Virus record (IMG/VR): IMGVR_UViG_3300030012_000579
Span: 1,186-22,748 of that record
DNA: 21,563 nt
Source: a virus
Direction: 5' to 3' (one strand)
This document shows, piece after piece, positions 6,615-15,829 of the stretch (the first letter of the stretch is position 1; every line of letters begins with the position of its first letter). The notes under the pieces were generated by a model. The model did not search any database. It saw nothing but the letters and a program-made list of their open reading frames with translations, and was not told where the DNA came from. The translations under genes were made by a program, and so were the position numbers.

Positions 6615-6790
6615 AAGGGGATTCTTGGCTTAGATTTGAGTTATTCCTAGCAACAGAACTTGGTAAAACATTAGAAGAACTTAGAAAGGGAATGTCTGAG
6701 GCAGAGCTTAGATATTGGGCTGGATATTATGAAATCAAGGCTGACGAAGAAAAAAGAGCTATGCAACGACAAAAACGCAATTCAAGGTAA
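6608..6790 (+). CDS. tail assembly chaperone, -1 frame extension (T part of GT)
   Basis: Read after slippage at the A7 run. The 60 added residues contain GDSWLRFELFLATELGKTLEELRKGMSEAEL, WAGYYEIKADEEK and a basic end. The 'T.eel.....s..El..W.ayy' pattern is that of T domains of tail chaperones. The fusion would be 176 residues. There is no zero-frame gene in this 175-base stretch otherwise. T extensions bind tail tube subunits and bring them to the tape measure. An ATG inside (6692) could only give a fragment. Confidence 0.8.
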   Translation, partial: RIKGDSWLRFELFLATELGKTLEELRKGMSEAELRYWAGYYEIKADEEKRAMQRQKRNSR

Positions 6791-6815
6791 TATATAATTA
6801 AGGTTCTTTTTATTT

Positions 6816-8864
6816 GTGGCAGAATCAGTTGTTAGGTTAAAAGTTGATGCCAGCGGTGCAACTAGAGCTTTAAATAGTGTCCAACAAAAAACTAATGTTC
6901 TACAAAAGTCATTTGGTGGATTAAGGACTGCGATTGGTGGAATAGGTCTGACGTTAGTAGCAAGGCAAGCGGTAAGAACATCAGCAAATTTTGATAAATT
7001 AAATGTAAGATTAAAACTTCTTACAAAAAGTAATTCAGATTTTGCAAAGTCTCAAAAAATTGCGGCAGATGCACAAAAAGCTTTTGGATTGAGTTCTATA
7101 GAGGCTTTAGAGGGAGTTACAGATATTACTGCAAGATTAGCTCCACTTGGAACATCAGTAGAAGATATAAGGACTGTATTCTTTGGATTTAATACTGCGG
7201 CCAAGTTAGCTGGGGCATCCGCTGTTGAATCATCTAACGCATTTAGGCAATTAGCTCAAGCTCTTGGCTCAGGAAGGCTTGCTGGTGATGAGTTTAGAAG
7301 TGTTTCAGAACAAGTGCCAACTGTACTTGCTCCAATAGCTGATGAACTTGGAGTAACTATAGGAGAGCTTAAAAAACTAGCGGCTGAAGGAAAACTTACA
7401 AGTGATGTTGTACTTAGAGCTTTGGGAAGAGTAGGAAATGAGGGAAGTGGATTTTTAAAGGAATTATTAAAAAATGATCCTACACAAGTGTTCAAGAATT
7501 TTACTAATGCTACAACAGATTTATCTATTGCTTTTGGTAAAGAACTAAGGCCAGCAGTTGAAGGTGTAACAATAGAATTAACAAAATTTATAAACTCATT
7601 AACTGAATTTTTAAAAACTGATGGAGGTCAGGCGATTATACAATTAACTAAAATTGCTGTTGTTGTAGGTGTTCTTAAGACTGCCATTCCTATTGTTACA
7701 GGTGCATTTGGTGGTTTATTAGTAAAATTAAATATGATAGGAGTGCAAGCTATTATTGCAAAAGCTGGATTTAGTGGAATAGCAGCGTCAGGTTTACTTG
7801 CTGCTAAAGGAATAGGTGCTGTCACTGTTGCTCTCGGAGCTTTAAAGGTAGCAATTGCTGGTCTTGGAATCGGTATTTTAGCTTTTGGTGTTTTTAAAAT
7901 TGCAGAAGCTTTCCAAAAAGCTAGAAGAAAAGCAAAAGAGTTTCAAGATTTAGTAAAAACAGGCAGCAAAGAAGATGTAGAAAAAAGTTTTAAAGAACAA
8001 GCAAAATTATTGGGCGAACTTGAGAAAAAATTAGAAAAAGCAAGAGGAAATGCAAAAAGAGGAATAAAAAGACAAATTGAAGAGGTACAAAATAATCTAA
8101 AACTTTTAGAAGGAAGATTTAAAGTTGCTGATAATGAAGAAACAATTACAGAAGAAAAGAAAAAACAAAATGAAGAAAACAAAAAAGCAGAGGAATCCTT
8201 AAAAAAACAAGAAGAATTAACAGAAAAGTTAAAAGAAAAAATGACTGCTGTGGGAGAAGAAATAGAACAAAGTATAAAAAATAATTTAAAAGATGCAATT
8301 AATGGCACTAAAACATTTGGTGAGGCTTTAGTTGGTGTATTAGAACGAATAAAAGATAAAATTCTTGATGCTCAATTAGACAGACTTCTTGGTGGCTTTG
8401 GAGAGGCTTTTGGTGCGGGAGCTAGTGGTGGAGATAAAAAAGGAATAGGAGGATTACTTGGCGGTATTTTAGGCGGTGCATTAGGTGGTGGCGGTGGCGG
8501 AAATAGAGGTGGTGGTGGAGGTTCTAGTTTTAATAAATTTAATCTTGGTCTAAGCCCCTCTAATTTTTTAAAAATACCTCAATTCTTAAAATTTGCAGAT
8601 GGTGGAAGGCCACCAGTAGGAAAACCATCGATAGTTGGAGAGCGTGGGCCTGAGCTATTTGTCCCATCTACTGCTGGCACAATTATTCCAAATAACCAAA
8701 TAGGAGGCGAATCAATTACTAATAATATCGTTATCAACGTAGATGCTTCTGGCACTGCTGTTCAAGGTAATGATTCAGATGCTAATCAGTTTGGAGAACA
8801 GCTTGCGGCAGCTATACAAGCTGAGATAGTAGTACAGAAAAGATCAGGAGGACTTCTAAATTAA
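6816..8864 (+). CDS. tape measure protein
   Basis: 682 residues with a GTG start. Residues 1-250 match the tape measure N-terminal domain pattern (FDKLNVRLKLLT, LAGDEFRSVSEQVPTVL, LKKLAAEGKLTSDVVLRAL). Residues about 268-365 are hydrophobic and Gly/Ala-rich, probably the membrane-inserting part. Residues 366-500 are a Lys/Glu coiled coil. A poly-glycine stretch lies near 541-571, and GERGPELFVPS follows near 608, a usual C-terminal motif. It sets tail length and is ejected during DNA entry; the length implies a roughly 100 nm tail by the 1.5 angstrom-per-residue rule. The stop shares a base with the next ATG (TAATG). Confidence 0.93.
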   Translation: MAESVVRLKVDASGATRALNSVQQKTNVLQKSFGGLRTAIGGIGLTLVARQAVRTSANFDKLNVRLKLLTKSNSDFAKSQKIAADAQKAFGLSSIEALEGVTDITARLAPLGTSVEDIRTVFFGFNTAAKLAGASAVESSNAFRQLAQALGSGRLAGDEFRSVSEQVPTVLAPIADELGVTIGELKKLAAEGKLTSDVVLRALGRVGNEGSGFLKELLKNDPTQVFKNFTNATTDLSIAFGKELRPAVEGVTIELTKFINSLTEFLKTDGGQAIIQLTKIAVVVGVLKTAIPIVTGAFGGLLVKLNMIGVQAIIAKAGFSGIAASGLLAAKGIGAVTVALGALKVAIAGLGIGILAFGVFKIAEAFQKARRKAKEFQDLVKTGSKEDVEKSFKEQAKLLGELEKKLEKARGNAKRGIKRQIEEVQNNLKLLEGRFKVADNEETITEEKKKQNEENKKAEESLKKQEELTEKLKEKMTAVGEEIEQSIKNNLKDAINGTKTFGEALVGVLERIKDKILDAQLDRLLGGFGEAFGAGASGGDKKGIGGLLGGILGGALGGGGGGNRGGGGGSSFNKFNLGLSPSNFLKIPQFLKFADGGRPPVGKPSIVGERGPELFVPSTAGTIIPNNQIGGESITNNIVINVDASGTAVQGNDSDANQFGEQLAAAIQAEIVVQKRSGGLLN

Positions 8865-9205
8865 TGGCTACATTTCCTGTTGCAAACCCAACTTACAACA
8901 CAAGAATAACTCCAAAACCATCTGTAAATGTTGTTTCCTTCGGTGATGGGTTTGAGCAAAGATTAACTGAGGGATTAAATCAAAATGCTTTAACTGTTAA
9001 TTTAGTTTTTGAACTTTCACAAACTGATGCTGATACAGCGATTACTTTTTTAAATGCAAGAATAGATGATGGCTTATCTTTTGATTACACTTTACCAAGT
9101 GAATCATCTTCAAGAAAATTTGTTTGTAATTCTTTCCCAAGATCTATTCCATTTTTAAATAGAGTTAGATTGAGTTGTGTGTTTAGAGAGGTGTTTGAAG
9201 CATAA
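8864..9205 (+). CDS. minor tail protein, lambda M-like
   Basis: 113 residues: FPVANPTYNTRITPKPSVNVVSFGDGFEQR at the start, a WxLxF-like region (NLVFELSQTDADTAITFLNA), then FDYTLPSESSSRKFVC and a final RLSCVFREVFEA. The 'V..v.fGDGYEQR' motif (here SFGDGFEQR) defines the lambda M / phage minor tail family, a tail-tip component. AGGAGG at 8846-8851 is the likely ribosome binding site. The gene overlaps both neighbours by one base. Confidence 0.85.
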   Translation: MATFPVANPTYNTRITPKPSVNVVSFGDGFEQRLTEGLNQNALTVNLVFELSQTDADTAITFLNARIDDGLSFDYTLPSESSSRKFVCNSFPRSIPFLNRVRLSCVFREVFEA

Positions 9206-9828
9206 TGGCAATACCATTTACAGAGTTAAATAAAATAAATCCAAGTTCTGTCATTGAATTATTTGAACTTGAGCTTACAGTGGGAACTCATATAGCTGCT
9301 GGTAATCCACAGAATTTACCTACTGTCTATAGATTTCATGCTGGTGCAAATCTCAATAATTTTGGTGAAGTTATATATCAATCAAATGCTTATCAAAGAG
9401 TGGCGGTAAAAGTTACTGGGTTTGAGAAAAATTCTAAAGGTGTTATTCCTAGACCTGTATTAACTTTTTCTAATGTTGGTGGTATAGTGCAAAATCCAGC
9501 AACAAAAAAAATTATAACCATGAGTGATTTTTTAAATAATGTAAATCTGGTAACACCTCATAATGACTTAGTAAATGCCAAACTTACAAGAAAAATGCCA
9601 CTTGCTTCAGCTTTAGATAACTCAAATTTTGCATCAGGAACAAATCCTTTTGGTACACCTAGTAATGACAGGATGCGAGATGAGATTTTTGTAATAGATA
9701 GAAAAGCTATTGAAAATAGAAAAATAGTAGAATTTGAGCTAACAGCTGCACATGATTTACAGAATAGAAATATACCTCAAAGGGTCGTTACAAGAGACCT
9801 ATTCCCTGCAGTAGGTACATTTGTATAA
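9205..9828 (+). CDS. minor tail protein, lambda L-like, without cysteines
   Basis: 207 residues between M-like and K-like genes. The pattern IELFELELTVGT, YRFHAGANLNNFGEVIYQSNAYQRV, GVIPRPVLTFSNVGG and FVIDRKAIENRKIVEFEL is typical of the L family, which builds the tail tip. Lambda L continues into a cysteine-containing C-terminal domain that holds an iron-sulfur cluster; this protein has no cysteine at all and stops just after RVVTRDLFP, where that domain would begin. Its start overlaps the M stop by one base and its stop overlaps the K start (TAATG). Confidence 0.85.
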   Translation: MAIPFTELNKINPSSVIELFELELTVGTHIAAGNPQNLPTVYRFHAGANLNNFGEVIYQSNAYQRVAVKVTGFEKNSKGVIPRPVLTFSNVGGIVQNPATKKIITMSDFLNNVNLVTPHNDLVNAKLTRKMPLASALDNSNFASGTNPFGTPSNDRMRDEIFVIDRKAIENRKIVEFELTAAHDLQNRNIPQRVVTRDLFPAVGTFV

Positions 9829-10175
9829 TGAAAGATTACACTTGGTCATTACAGGCTTTTGAACACGCTAAAGAGTGTTATCCAGAGGAGTCTTGTGGAT
9901 TAGTAATAAATTTAGATGGTATTGAAACATATTGGAAGTGCAAAAACATCTGTCAGATGTACAAAGAAAAAGCTTTTGTAATTGACCCTTTAGATTATGC
10001 CGCTGGAGAAGATCAAGGTGAAGTTCTTGGAATAGTTCATAGCCATCCTGATTGTGAATTAGAATTTAGTAAAGCTGATAAAGATTGCTGTAAAAGTGTA
10101 GATTTACCTTTTTATATTGTTGATCCAAAAACAGAATCTATTATTGTTTTAAATCCAACTGAGATAAATGATTAA
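9828..10175 (+). CDS. JAMM/MPN-domain tail assembly protein (lambda K N-terminal-like)
   Basis: 115 residues. The complete metalloprotease motif is visible: E20/E21 in YPEESCG, then H71-x-H73-x7-S81-x2-D84. This is the JAB1/MPN/Mov34 zinc peptidase fold found at the N-terminus of lambda K. The NlpC/P60 cell-wall peptidase domain that follows in lambda K is missing, and the gene runs straight into the I homologue (8-base overlap). It may process a tail protein during tip assembly; the substrate is unknown. Several further cysteines (C17, C23, C38, C42, C76, C87, C88) are present. Confidence 0.85.
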   Translation: MKDYTWSLQAFEHAKECYPEESCGLVINLDGIETYWKCKNICQMYKEKAFVIDPLDYAAGEDQGEVLGIVHSHPDCELEFSKADKDCCKSVDLPFYIVDPKTESIIVLNPTEIND

Positions 10176-10716
10176 ATTAACTATTTATGGAAGATTAAGA
10201 AAGATAGTGGGTCAATCTACTTTTGAGATTACAGCTAAAAGTCCAAGAGAAGCATTTAGTTTTTTAATTAATAATTTTGATGGTGTAAAAGACCATATCA
10301 AAGATCAAGAATATTGTGTCATGGCTGGTGATTTAAGAATATGGGGAGATATGTTGGATTTACAAACAAAAAGTGATATAAAAATTATTCCTGTAGTTCA
10401 TGGTGAAGGATTTTTCAAAAGTCTTTTAGGATTTGGATTACAAGTTTTTGGTGGTTTTGTTCCTGTTATTGGCCCTTTAATACAAAATTATGGCCTTAAC
10501 TTAATGATTGATGGAATCCAAGATATGCTAACTCCAGATCCAAAACCTAACAATGCTCAAAGGCAAGAAGATCCGCAAGACCCTAGTTTTGTATTTACTG
10601 GACTTTTAAATAATTCAAAACAAGGTGTTCCAATTAACATAGTATATGGAGAGACTTTAATCGGAAGTACAGTTGTAAGTTCTTCTATTGATACTTTTCA
10701 AGTCGTAAACAGTTAA
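10168..10716 (+). CDS. tail assembly protein, lambda I-like
   Basis: 182 residues. Residues 1-80 fit the ubiquitin-like fold of the lambda I family (IKLTIYGRLRKIVG, SPREAFSFLINNF, DIKIIPVVHGEG). Residues 80-122 are a Gly/Phe-rich hydrophobic segment, and the C-terminal part has FTGLLNNSKQGVPINIVYGE. In lambda, I acts with J, K and L in forming the tail tip. Position between K and J is exactly conserved. Translation is coupled to the K-like gene through an 8-base overlap. Confidence 0.85.
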   Translation: MIKLTIYGRLRKIVGQSTFEITAKSPREAFSFLINNFDGVKDHIKDQEYCVMAGDLRIWGDMLDLQTKSDIKIIPVVHGEGFFKSLLGFGLQVFGGFVPVIGPLIQNYGLNLMIDGIQDMLTPDPKPNNAQRQEDPQDPSFVFTGLLNNSKQGVPINIVYGETLIGSTVVSSSIDTFQVVNS

Positions 10717-10720
10717 AAAA

Positions 10721-13700
10721 ATGCCTTTCTTTCCTCCTAGAGAACTGATCGATGCTCTTTTACCTAAAAATCTTTTAAAATCTATTGATTTTGGTACTGT
10801 TGTTGATGCGTTAGCAGAGGGACAAATAGAAGGATCTGCGACAGCAAGCAAAGCAAGAATAACAGATAAAACAAGCACAGCCTTCAAAAATGCTTTTTTA
10901 AAAGATTTATTTTTAAATAAAACTGCTGTATTACAAGCTGATGCAAGTAATACAAGTCCTATAGATTCAGATTTTAATTATCCAACTGATCAAAACCGAC
11001 TTATTTTTGAGTTTCAAGATGGGACTGCTAACAATGAAGTTTTATTTGCAGCATCACAACAATCAAGTGAAGTTATTACAGGTGATAAAGGGCAAGAATG
11101 TAGCTTTCCAGTAGGAGGATCGGCAACGCCAAGATCCGGTACTATAACAAATTCATCTATTGACACTGTTCAAGTTAAGGTAAAATTCGATCAATTTTTC
11201 AAACTAAATACAGAAACTGGTAATAGAGAATCTACAAGCGTAAGAGTTTTGATAAAAGTAAATCCAAACAATGCATCTCAAGCAACAGTGATTGATGAAA
11301 TAATTACGGGTAAAAGTTTTAACCCTTATTCAAGAGATTTTGGTATAAATTTTAAAGATTTTCCAAATTTTAATGAAACAAATTTTTTTCCTGTTGTAGT
11401 AAGTGTTGAAAGAGCAAATGATGTTGGTGACGAGAATACATTTAATACAATGCGTTTAGCAGAAATGAGACAAATTATTAGAGAACAAAATAATTATCCT
11501 AATATTGCATATTCATCATTAAGATTTTCTTCTGAGTTGTTTACATCTGCTCCTAGTCGTGTACTTAGAGTACGAGGGAAACTTGTAAAAATACCTCATA
11601 ACGCAACTGTTGATTATTCAAATGGTCGCTTAACTTATTCTGGAACTTTTACAGGTGCTTTTAAACCAGATAAAGAATGGACAAGCGACCCTGCATGGTG
11701 TTTATTTGATCTTTTGACAGACTCAGTTAGTGGATGTGCGATACCAGAGGCAGAACTTGATCCATTTACTTTCTTTGGTGTAAGTAAATATTGCAGTGAA
11801 TTAGTAGATGATTTAAATGGTGGTCAAGAACCAAGATTTTCTTTGAATGTGAATATTCAAAGTAGACGAGATGCATTGGCAGTGATTAAAGACATTTGTT
11901 CAGTAATGAGAGCAACCCCTTTTTATGAAGAAGGAGTCATTAAAATTGCTCAAGATGCTCCACAAGATATAAACAACCCTAGTGCGGTAAGTTTTGATTA
12001 TATTTTTAACAATACTAATGTTGTTAATGGTGATTTTGTTTATGCTGGTTCGTCCGCCAAAACTAGATTTAATGTTATCAATGTTTCTTATTTTGATTTA
12101 GAAACTCAGGAAACAGATTATATAACAGTAAAAGACACATCTGCACAAGCAAAATTTGGTACGCAAACAAAAACAATTAATACTTTTGGTGTAACTTCAA
12201 GAGGTCAGGCACAAAGAGTCGGAAAATGGTTTTTAAATACACAGCAAACACAGACAGAAACAGTTTCATTTGAAACTAACATTGCTGCTGGATCTGTTTT
12301 AAGAATTGGCAATATTATTGGTATCTCTGACAGAGTAAAGGCAGCCACTAGAAGGGGAGGTTTAGTTAAATCAGCTACAGTTAGTCAAGTAACACTTGAT
12401 GATGTAACACAGACTAATTTGCCAGATATAGGTGATAGTCCGACAATAAGTTGTATGTTGTCAGATGGTAAAGTTGAGACAAAAAATATTGGATCTTACA
12501 GTGGAGGAAATATTGTTAATGTATCTTCTAACTTTTCATCAGCCCCAGTATTAAATAGTCCATATATTTTAGAATCTGGGTCATTTTCTGTTCGCTCTTA
12601 TAGAGTTTTAAATGTTAAAGAAAACGATAAAAAAACCTTTTCTGTGGTCGCAGTCATTCATAATGCTGCCAAATATGAAGCAGTTGATACTGTACAAGAT
12701 GGTGAGCAATTACCAGTTAAAAATATAAATTTATTAACTTCTCTTTTGCCATCACCATCAATTATTGATAGAGCAGATGGATCAAAAGCTATTGAAGAAA
12801 AAATAGTTTTAAATAATAATAGACCAGTGCCAAAATTATTTATTGACTGGCAAACAGTTGAGGGTGCATCTGGTTATCAATTAATTTATAGAAAAGATAA
12901 TGAAAATCCAGTAGTAGTTACAACTCAACAGTCAGAGCATGAGATTTTACCCTCAGAGTCAGGTTCATATAACATACAAATTTACACTTTAAATAGTAAT
13001 GGTGAGAGGAGTGCAAGGCCGACAGAAAAAATAGTAAATACTATTGGTTTAACTGCTGTTCCAGAAAATCCAACAAATCTGGAGATTGAACCACTTAATA
13101 ATTCACAAGTAAAACTATCATGGACAAAAACAACTTCTTTAGATGTGGAATTTGGAGGCAGATGTATTATTCGACATACTCCTAACACTTTATCTCAAGC
13201 AACTTTTGCAAACTCTACTGATTTGAATGAAAACATAAACGGAGCTACAAATGAAGCAATACTTCCGGCTTTAACAGGAACTTATTCTTTAAAATTTGCT
13301 GATATAGGTGGAAGGGTATCAGAAACAGAGGCAAAAGTAGAATTAAATTTACCTGAAATGTCAGATGAATTATTAATAAAAAGCCAAAGAGAGCAAACAG
13401 CATTTAGTGGCCAGAAAACTAATGTGACTGTTAGTTCAAACGCATTACAACTTACAAATCCAGCAAACAACCTCACAGGAACTTATGAATTTGCTTCAGT
13501 TTTTGACTTAGGATCTGTATTTACTAATGTAAGATTTAAAAGACATATAAAAAGTGAAGGGTTTTTTGTTTCAGACCAATTTGATTCTATACCTGATTTA
13601 GATGCGAGATTAAATTTTGACGGTGCTGGCAGTGATCGTCTAAAAAGTAAACTACAGGTTCAAACATCACAAGATAACTCAAGTTTCACTACAGAGCAAA

Positions 13701-14167
13701 ATTTAACTAATGGTTCATTTAGTGCAAGAGCTTTTAAATTTATAAGTAATTTAATTTCAGTAGATATTAATGAAAATATAAAATTTACAGAATTAGGTTT
13801 TGACGCTTTTTTACCATCAAGGACAGAAAATAAATATATTTCTTCGGGCAGTGTGATAAGCACACCAATTCAATCTGGCACGTCAGCCAGTGGTATTGAT
13901 ATTGTGTTTGCCAATAAGTTTTTTACAGGAACAAGTGGTATTGGTGGTTCAACTGCTGCTTTTTTACCTTCAATAACTATTACTCCGTTTGATTTACCTA
14001 GTGGCGGTCGTTTTGTTATTAAAGAAGATGGAAGTGGTAATTTTATAAATGCAGCAAATCAAAATGTTAATGGTACTGGTTTTAACATAATATTCAAGAA
14101 CTCATCAAATGCAGTCATAGATGTGAAATTTACATTTCAAGCGTTAGGATATGGAAAAGGTGCTTAG
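10721..14167 (+). CDS. tail tip / host specificity protein, lambda J-like
   Basis: 1148 residues, close to lambda J (about 1130). The N-terminal part contains DFGTVVDALAEGQIEG, the usual J beginning, and the middle (about 300-560) the domain with WTSDPAWCLFDLLTDS and SRRDALAVIKDICSVMRATPFYEEG. Two fibronectin-III-like segments follow (about 703-775 and 780-876, for example NLEIEPLNNSQVKLSWTK). The C-terminus ends with TGFNIIFKNSSNAVIDVKF and a GYGKGA tail like other J proteins. J forms the tip hub and, at its C-terminus, recognises the host receptor. Confidence 0.92.
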   Translation: MPFFPPRELIDALLPKNLLKSIDFGTVVDALAEGQIEGSATASKARITDKTSTAFKNAFLKDLFLNKTAVLQADASNTSPIDSDFNYPTDQNRLIFEFQDGTANNEVLFAASQQSSEVITGDKGQECSFPVGGSATPRSGTITNSSIDTVQVKVKFDQFFKLNTETGNRESTSVRVLIKVNPNNASQATVIDEIITGKSFNPYSRDFGINFKDFPNFNETNFFPVVVSVERANDVGDENTFNTMRLAEMRQIIREQNNYPNIAYSSLRFSSELFTSAPSRVLRVRGKLVKIPHNATVDYSNGRLTYSGTFTGAFKPDKEWTSDPAWCLFDLLTDSVSGCAIPEAELDPFTFFGVSKYCSELVDDLNGGQEPRFSLNVNIQSRRDALAVIKDICSVMRATPFYEEGVIKIAQDAPQDINNPSAVSFDYIFNNTNVVNGDFVYAGSSAKTRFNVINVSYFDLETQETDYITVKDTSAQAKFGTQTKTINTFGVTSRGQAQRVGKWFLNTQQTQTETVSFETNIAAGSVLRIGNIIGISDRVKAATRRGGLVKSATVSQVTLDDVTQTNLPDIGDSPTISCMLSDGKVETKNIGSYSGGNIVNVSSNFSSAPVLNSPYILESGSFSVRSYRVLNVKENDKKTFSVVAVIHNAAKYEAVDTVQDGEQLPVKNINLLTSLLPSPSIIDRADGSKAIEEKIVLNNNRPVPKLFIDWQTVEGASGYQLIYRKDNENPVVVTTQQSEHEILPSESGSYNIQIYTLNSNGERSARPTEKIVNTIGLTAVPENPTNLEIEPLNNSQVKLSWTKTTSLDVEFGGRCIIRHTPNTLSQATFANSTDLNENINGATNEAILPALTGTYSLKFADIGGRVSETEAKVELNLPEMSDELLIKSQREQTAFSGQKTNVTVSSNALQLTNPANNLTGTYEFASVFDLGSVFTNVRFKRHIKSEGFFVSDQFDSIPDLDARLNFDGAGSDRLKSKLQVQTSQDNSSFTTEQNLTNGSFSARAFKFISNLISVDINENIKFTELGFDAFLPSRTENKYISSGSVISTPIQSGTSASGIDIVFANKFFTGTSGIGGSTAAFLPSITITPFDLPSGGRFVIKEDGSGNFINAANQNVNGTGFNIIFKNSSNAVIDVKFTFQALGYGKGA

Positions 14168-14170
14168 TAA

Positions 14171-14965
14171 ATGACAAGAGTAAATTCAACTGGCAAAGAA
14201 TCTAGCAGTAATTTTTCACCTGATAATGGAACTGGTTTGGCAGTTAGAACGGCACTTAAAGATATTCTTGAATCTTTAAGAACAGTCAATAGTGCGGCTG
14301 GAGATCCATCTGGGGCGGCAAATCTAGCAGCATATCAATTACATATTGATAGTGATACTGATTTATTAAAAATTAGAAATGGTGCTAATTCAGCTTTCGT
14401 TACTTTAGGTAATGTAAGTCAGACAAACTTTGGTTTTTTATCAGCCGGAGGAGGAACTCTTACTGGAGTACTAGCTGCCTCTGCTGGATCTGCCTCTGCC
14501 CCATCTTTGCATTTTGGAGATAGTACAACAGGATTATTTAAAAAGGCATCAAATCAAATAGGACTTACATTTGCTGGTACGGAAAAAGCTTTTTTTGATC
14601 AAAACGGTTTTACTTTACAGGCTCAATCAGATTTAAGATTTGCTGATTCTGACAGTTCTAATTTTATAGCTTTGCAAGCCCCTGCAACTGTATCAAGCAA
14701 TGTCACTCTCACTTTACCAGCTACAGATGCCCCTGTTAGTGGATATGCACTGATATCTGATGGCTCAGGAACTTTAAGCTGGGGTGTTGCTGGAGGAGGT
14801 GCAAACGGAAATGGATCTAATGAAATTTTCTGGGAAAATGACCAAATTGTAACTGGTAATTATTCGATAACTAATGGCAAGAACGCTGGAAGTTTTGGGC
14901 CTATAGAAATTCAAAGTGGAGTTACCGTTACAGTTGGTTCTGGAGAAACATGGACTGTAGTATAA
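14171..14965 (+). CDS. tail fibre protein with shared C-terminal module
   Basis: 264 residues. The N-terminal part (MTRVNSTGKESSSNFSP...VRTALKDILESL) probably attaches to the tip. Residues about 103-160 carry SASAPSLHFGDSTTGLFKK and IGLTFAGTEKAFF, a pattern of phage fibre shafts. Then come ALQAPATVSSNVTLTLPATDAP and, from about residue 217, an ENDQIVTGNYSITNGKNAG...VTVGSGETWTVV end that recurs in the gene at 19678. Its role is host adsorption, by family pattern and position just after J. Confidence 0.75.
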   Translation: MTRVNSTGKESSSNFSPDNGTGLAVRTALKDILESLRTVNSAAGDPSGAANLAAYQLHIDSDTDLLKIRNGANSAFVTLGNVSQTNFGFLSAGGGTLTGVLAASAGSASAPSLHFGDSTTGLFKKASNQIGLTFAGTEKAFFDQNGFTLQAQSDLRFADSDSSNFIALQAPATVSSNVTLTLPATDAPVSGYALISDGSGTLSWGVAGGGANGNGSNEIFWENDQIVTGNYSITNGKNAGSFGPIEIQSGVTVTVGSGETWTVV

Positions 14966-14978
14966 AAGTGTATATAAT
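14951..14978 (+). promoter_or_regulatory. possible sigma70-type promoter before fibre gene 14985
   Basis: TATAAT at 14973-14978, with TGGACT at 14951-14956 (four of six matches to TTGACA) 16 bases upstream. Transcription would begin within a few bases of the ATG at 14985, so the message would be almost leaderless. No Shine-Dalgarno sequence is present. In AT-rich DNA such boxes arise easily, so this is tentative. Confidence 0.3.
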
Positions 14979-14984
14979 GAAATT

Positions 14985-15536
14985 ATGAGCCAACTAAAAG
15001 TAGATAGTATTATTCCAGTAGGAGGTATTCCTTCAGGTGGTACAGGTGGAGTTATTCAAGCAAAACAAACTGTCAAAACAGATACCTTTTCTCAAAATTT
15101 AGCAAGAGGTGCTAGTTCTAACGTTGTAATGAGTGTAGATTTTACTCCTTTAAAGTCAACAAGTATTTTGAAAATTAGTGCTTTCTTATGTGTAGGGACA
15201 GAGGCTGTTTCTGGCTTACCTAGAGCAGGTTTTATATTAACAGCAGACGGCACTACAATTAGCGGTGCAACAGGCGATCAAGGACAGTCAAGTCAGGTAA
15301 GAGTTATGAGTCAAGCATCATTAAATAACTCAAATGAAATATTTGGTATTTGTAATCTTGGCGGGACTTATTTTCATACAGTTTCAAATACAAATCAAGT
15401 TACTTATGGGGTTAAAGTTGTAAGCATAGAAGGTGATACGGTTGATTTTTTTGTGAATCGTTGTGCAAGTGATCAAGATGCTGCTTTTCTTGCAAGATCA
15501 ATGTCAACCTTAACAGTTGAGGAATTATCAGTATGA
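14985..15536 (+). CDS. fibre/host-recognition protein (MSQLKVDSI type)
   Basis: 183 residues beginning MSQLKVDSIIPVGGIPSGGTGG, an N-terminal tag also seen in shortened form at 15826 and 16221. The rest is beta-rich (VVMSVDFTPLKSTSILKISAFLCVG, QVTYGVKVVSIEGDTVDFFV) and ends TVEELSV. I know close relatives among marine cyanophage fibre-region proteins, described as structural or host-interaction proteins. The stop overlaps the next ATG (ATGA). Confidence 0.65.
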   Translation: MSQLKVDSIIPVGGIPSGGTGGVIQAKQTVKTDTFSQNLARGASSNVVMSVDFTPLKSTSILKISAFLCVGTEAVSGLPRAGFILTADGTTISGATGDQGQSSQVRVMSQASLNNSNEIFGICNLGGTYFHTVSNTNQVTYGVKVVSIEGDTVDFFVNRCASDQDAAFLARSMSTLTVEELSV

Positions 15537-15829
15537 GTCTTGACCATAAAGCAATAAGAAAAGCTTACCCAACCGTTGTAACTATTGATGATGCTACTGG
15601 AGCGTTTGACGCAAGCGGTAATTCTGTATCTTTAGATCAAAGCAAAATAGATGAAGCTAGAGCAACTATAGACGCTGAATATGCAGCTTTAGAATATTCA
15701 AGAAATAGAGCCAAACAATATGCAAGTCTGCCAGAACAAATGGATATGCAATATTGGGATAGTGTTAATGGAACGACTACATGGAAAGATCATATTGCTA
15801 AAGTAAAATCAGACAATCCAAAACCATGA
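15533..15829 (+). CDS. fibre-associated small protein (PEQMDMQYWD motif)
   Basis: 98 residues, starting MSLDHKAIRKAYPTVVTI with a helical middle (RATIDAEYAALEYSRNRAKQY) and a conserved end: SLPEQMDMQYWDSVNGTTTW, HIAKVKSDNPKP. Proteins with 'Y.s..eQLDm.y.D.vnGTt.W...i..VK...PKP' sit beside tail fibre genes in many phages and are suspected fibre chaperones or attachment proteins. Coupled on both sides by 4-base overlaps. Confidence 0.6.
   Translation: MSLDHKAIRKAYPTVVTIDDATGAFDASGNSVSLDQSKIDEARATIDAEYAALEYSRNRAKQYASLPEQMDMQYWDSVNGTTTWKDHIAKVKSDNPKP

Noticed and set aside
7943-8308. Long minus-strand frame opposite the tape measure coiled coil
   Set aside because: It is a Phe/Ser-rich mirror of the Lys/Glu-rich + strand, a usual shadow of AAA/GAA-rich coding; no start signal or family.
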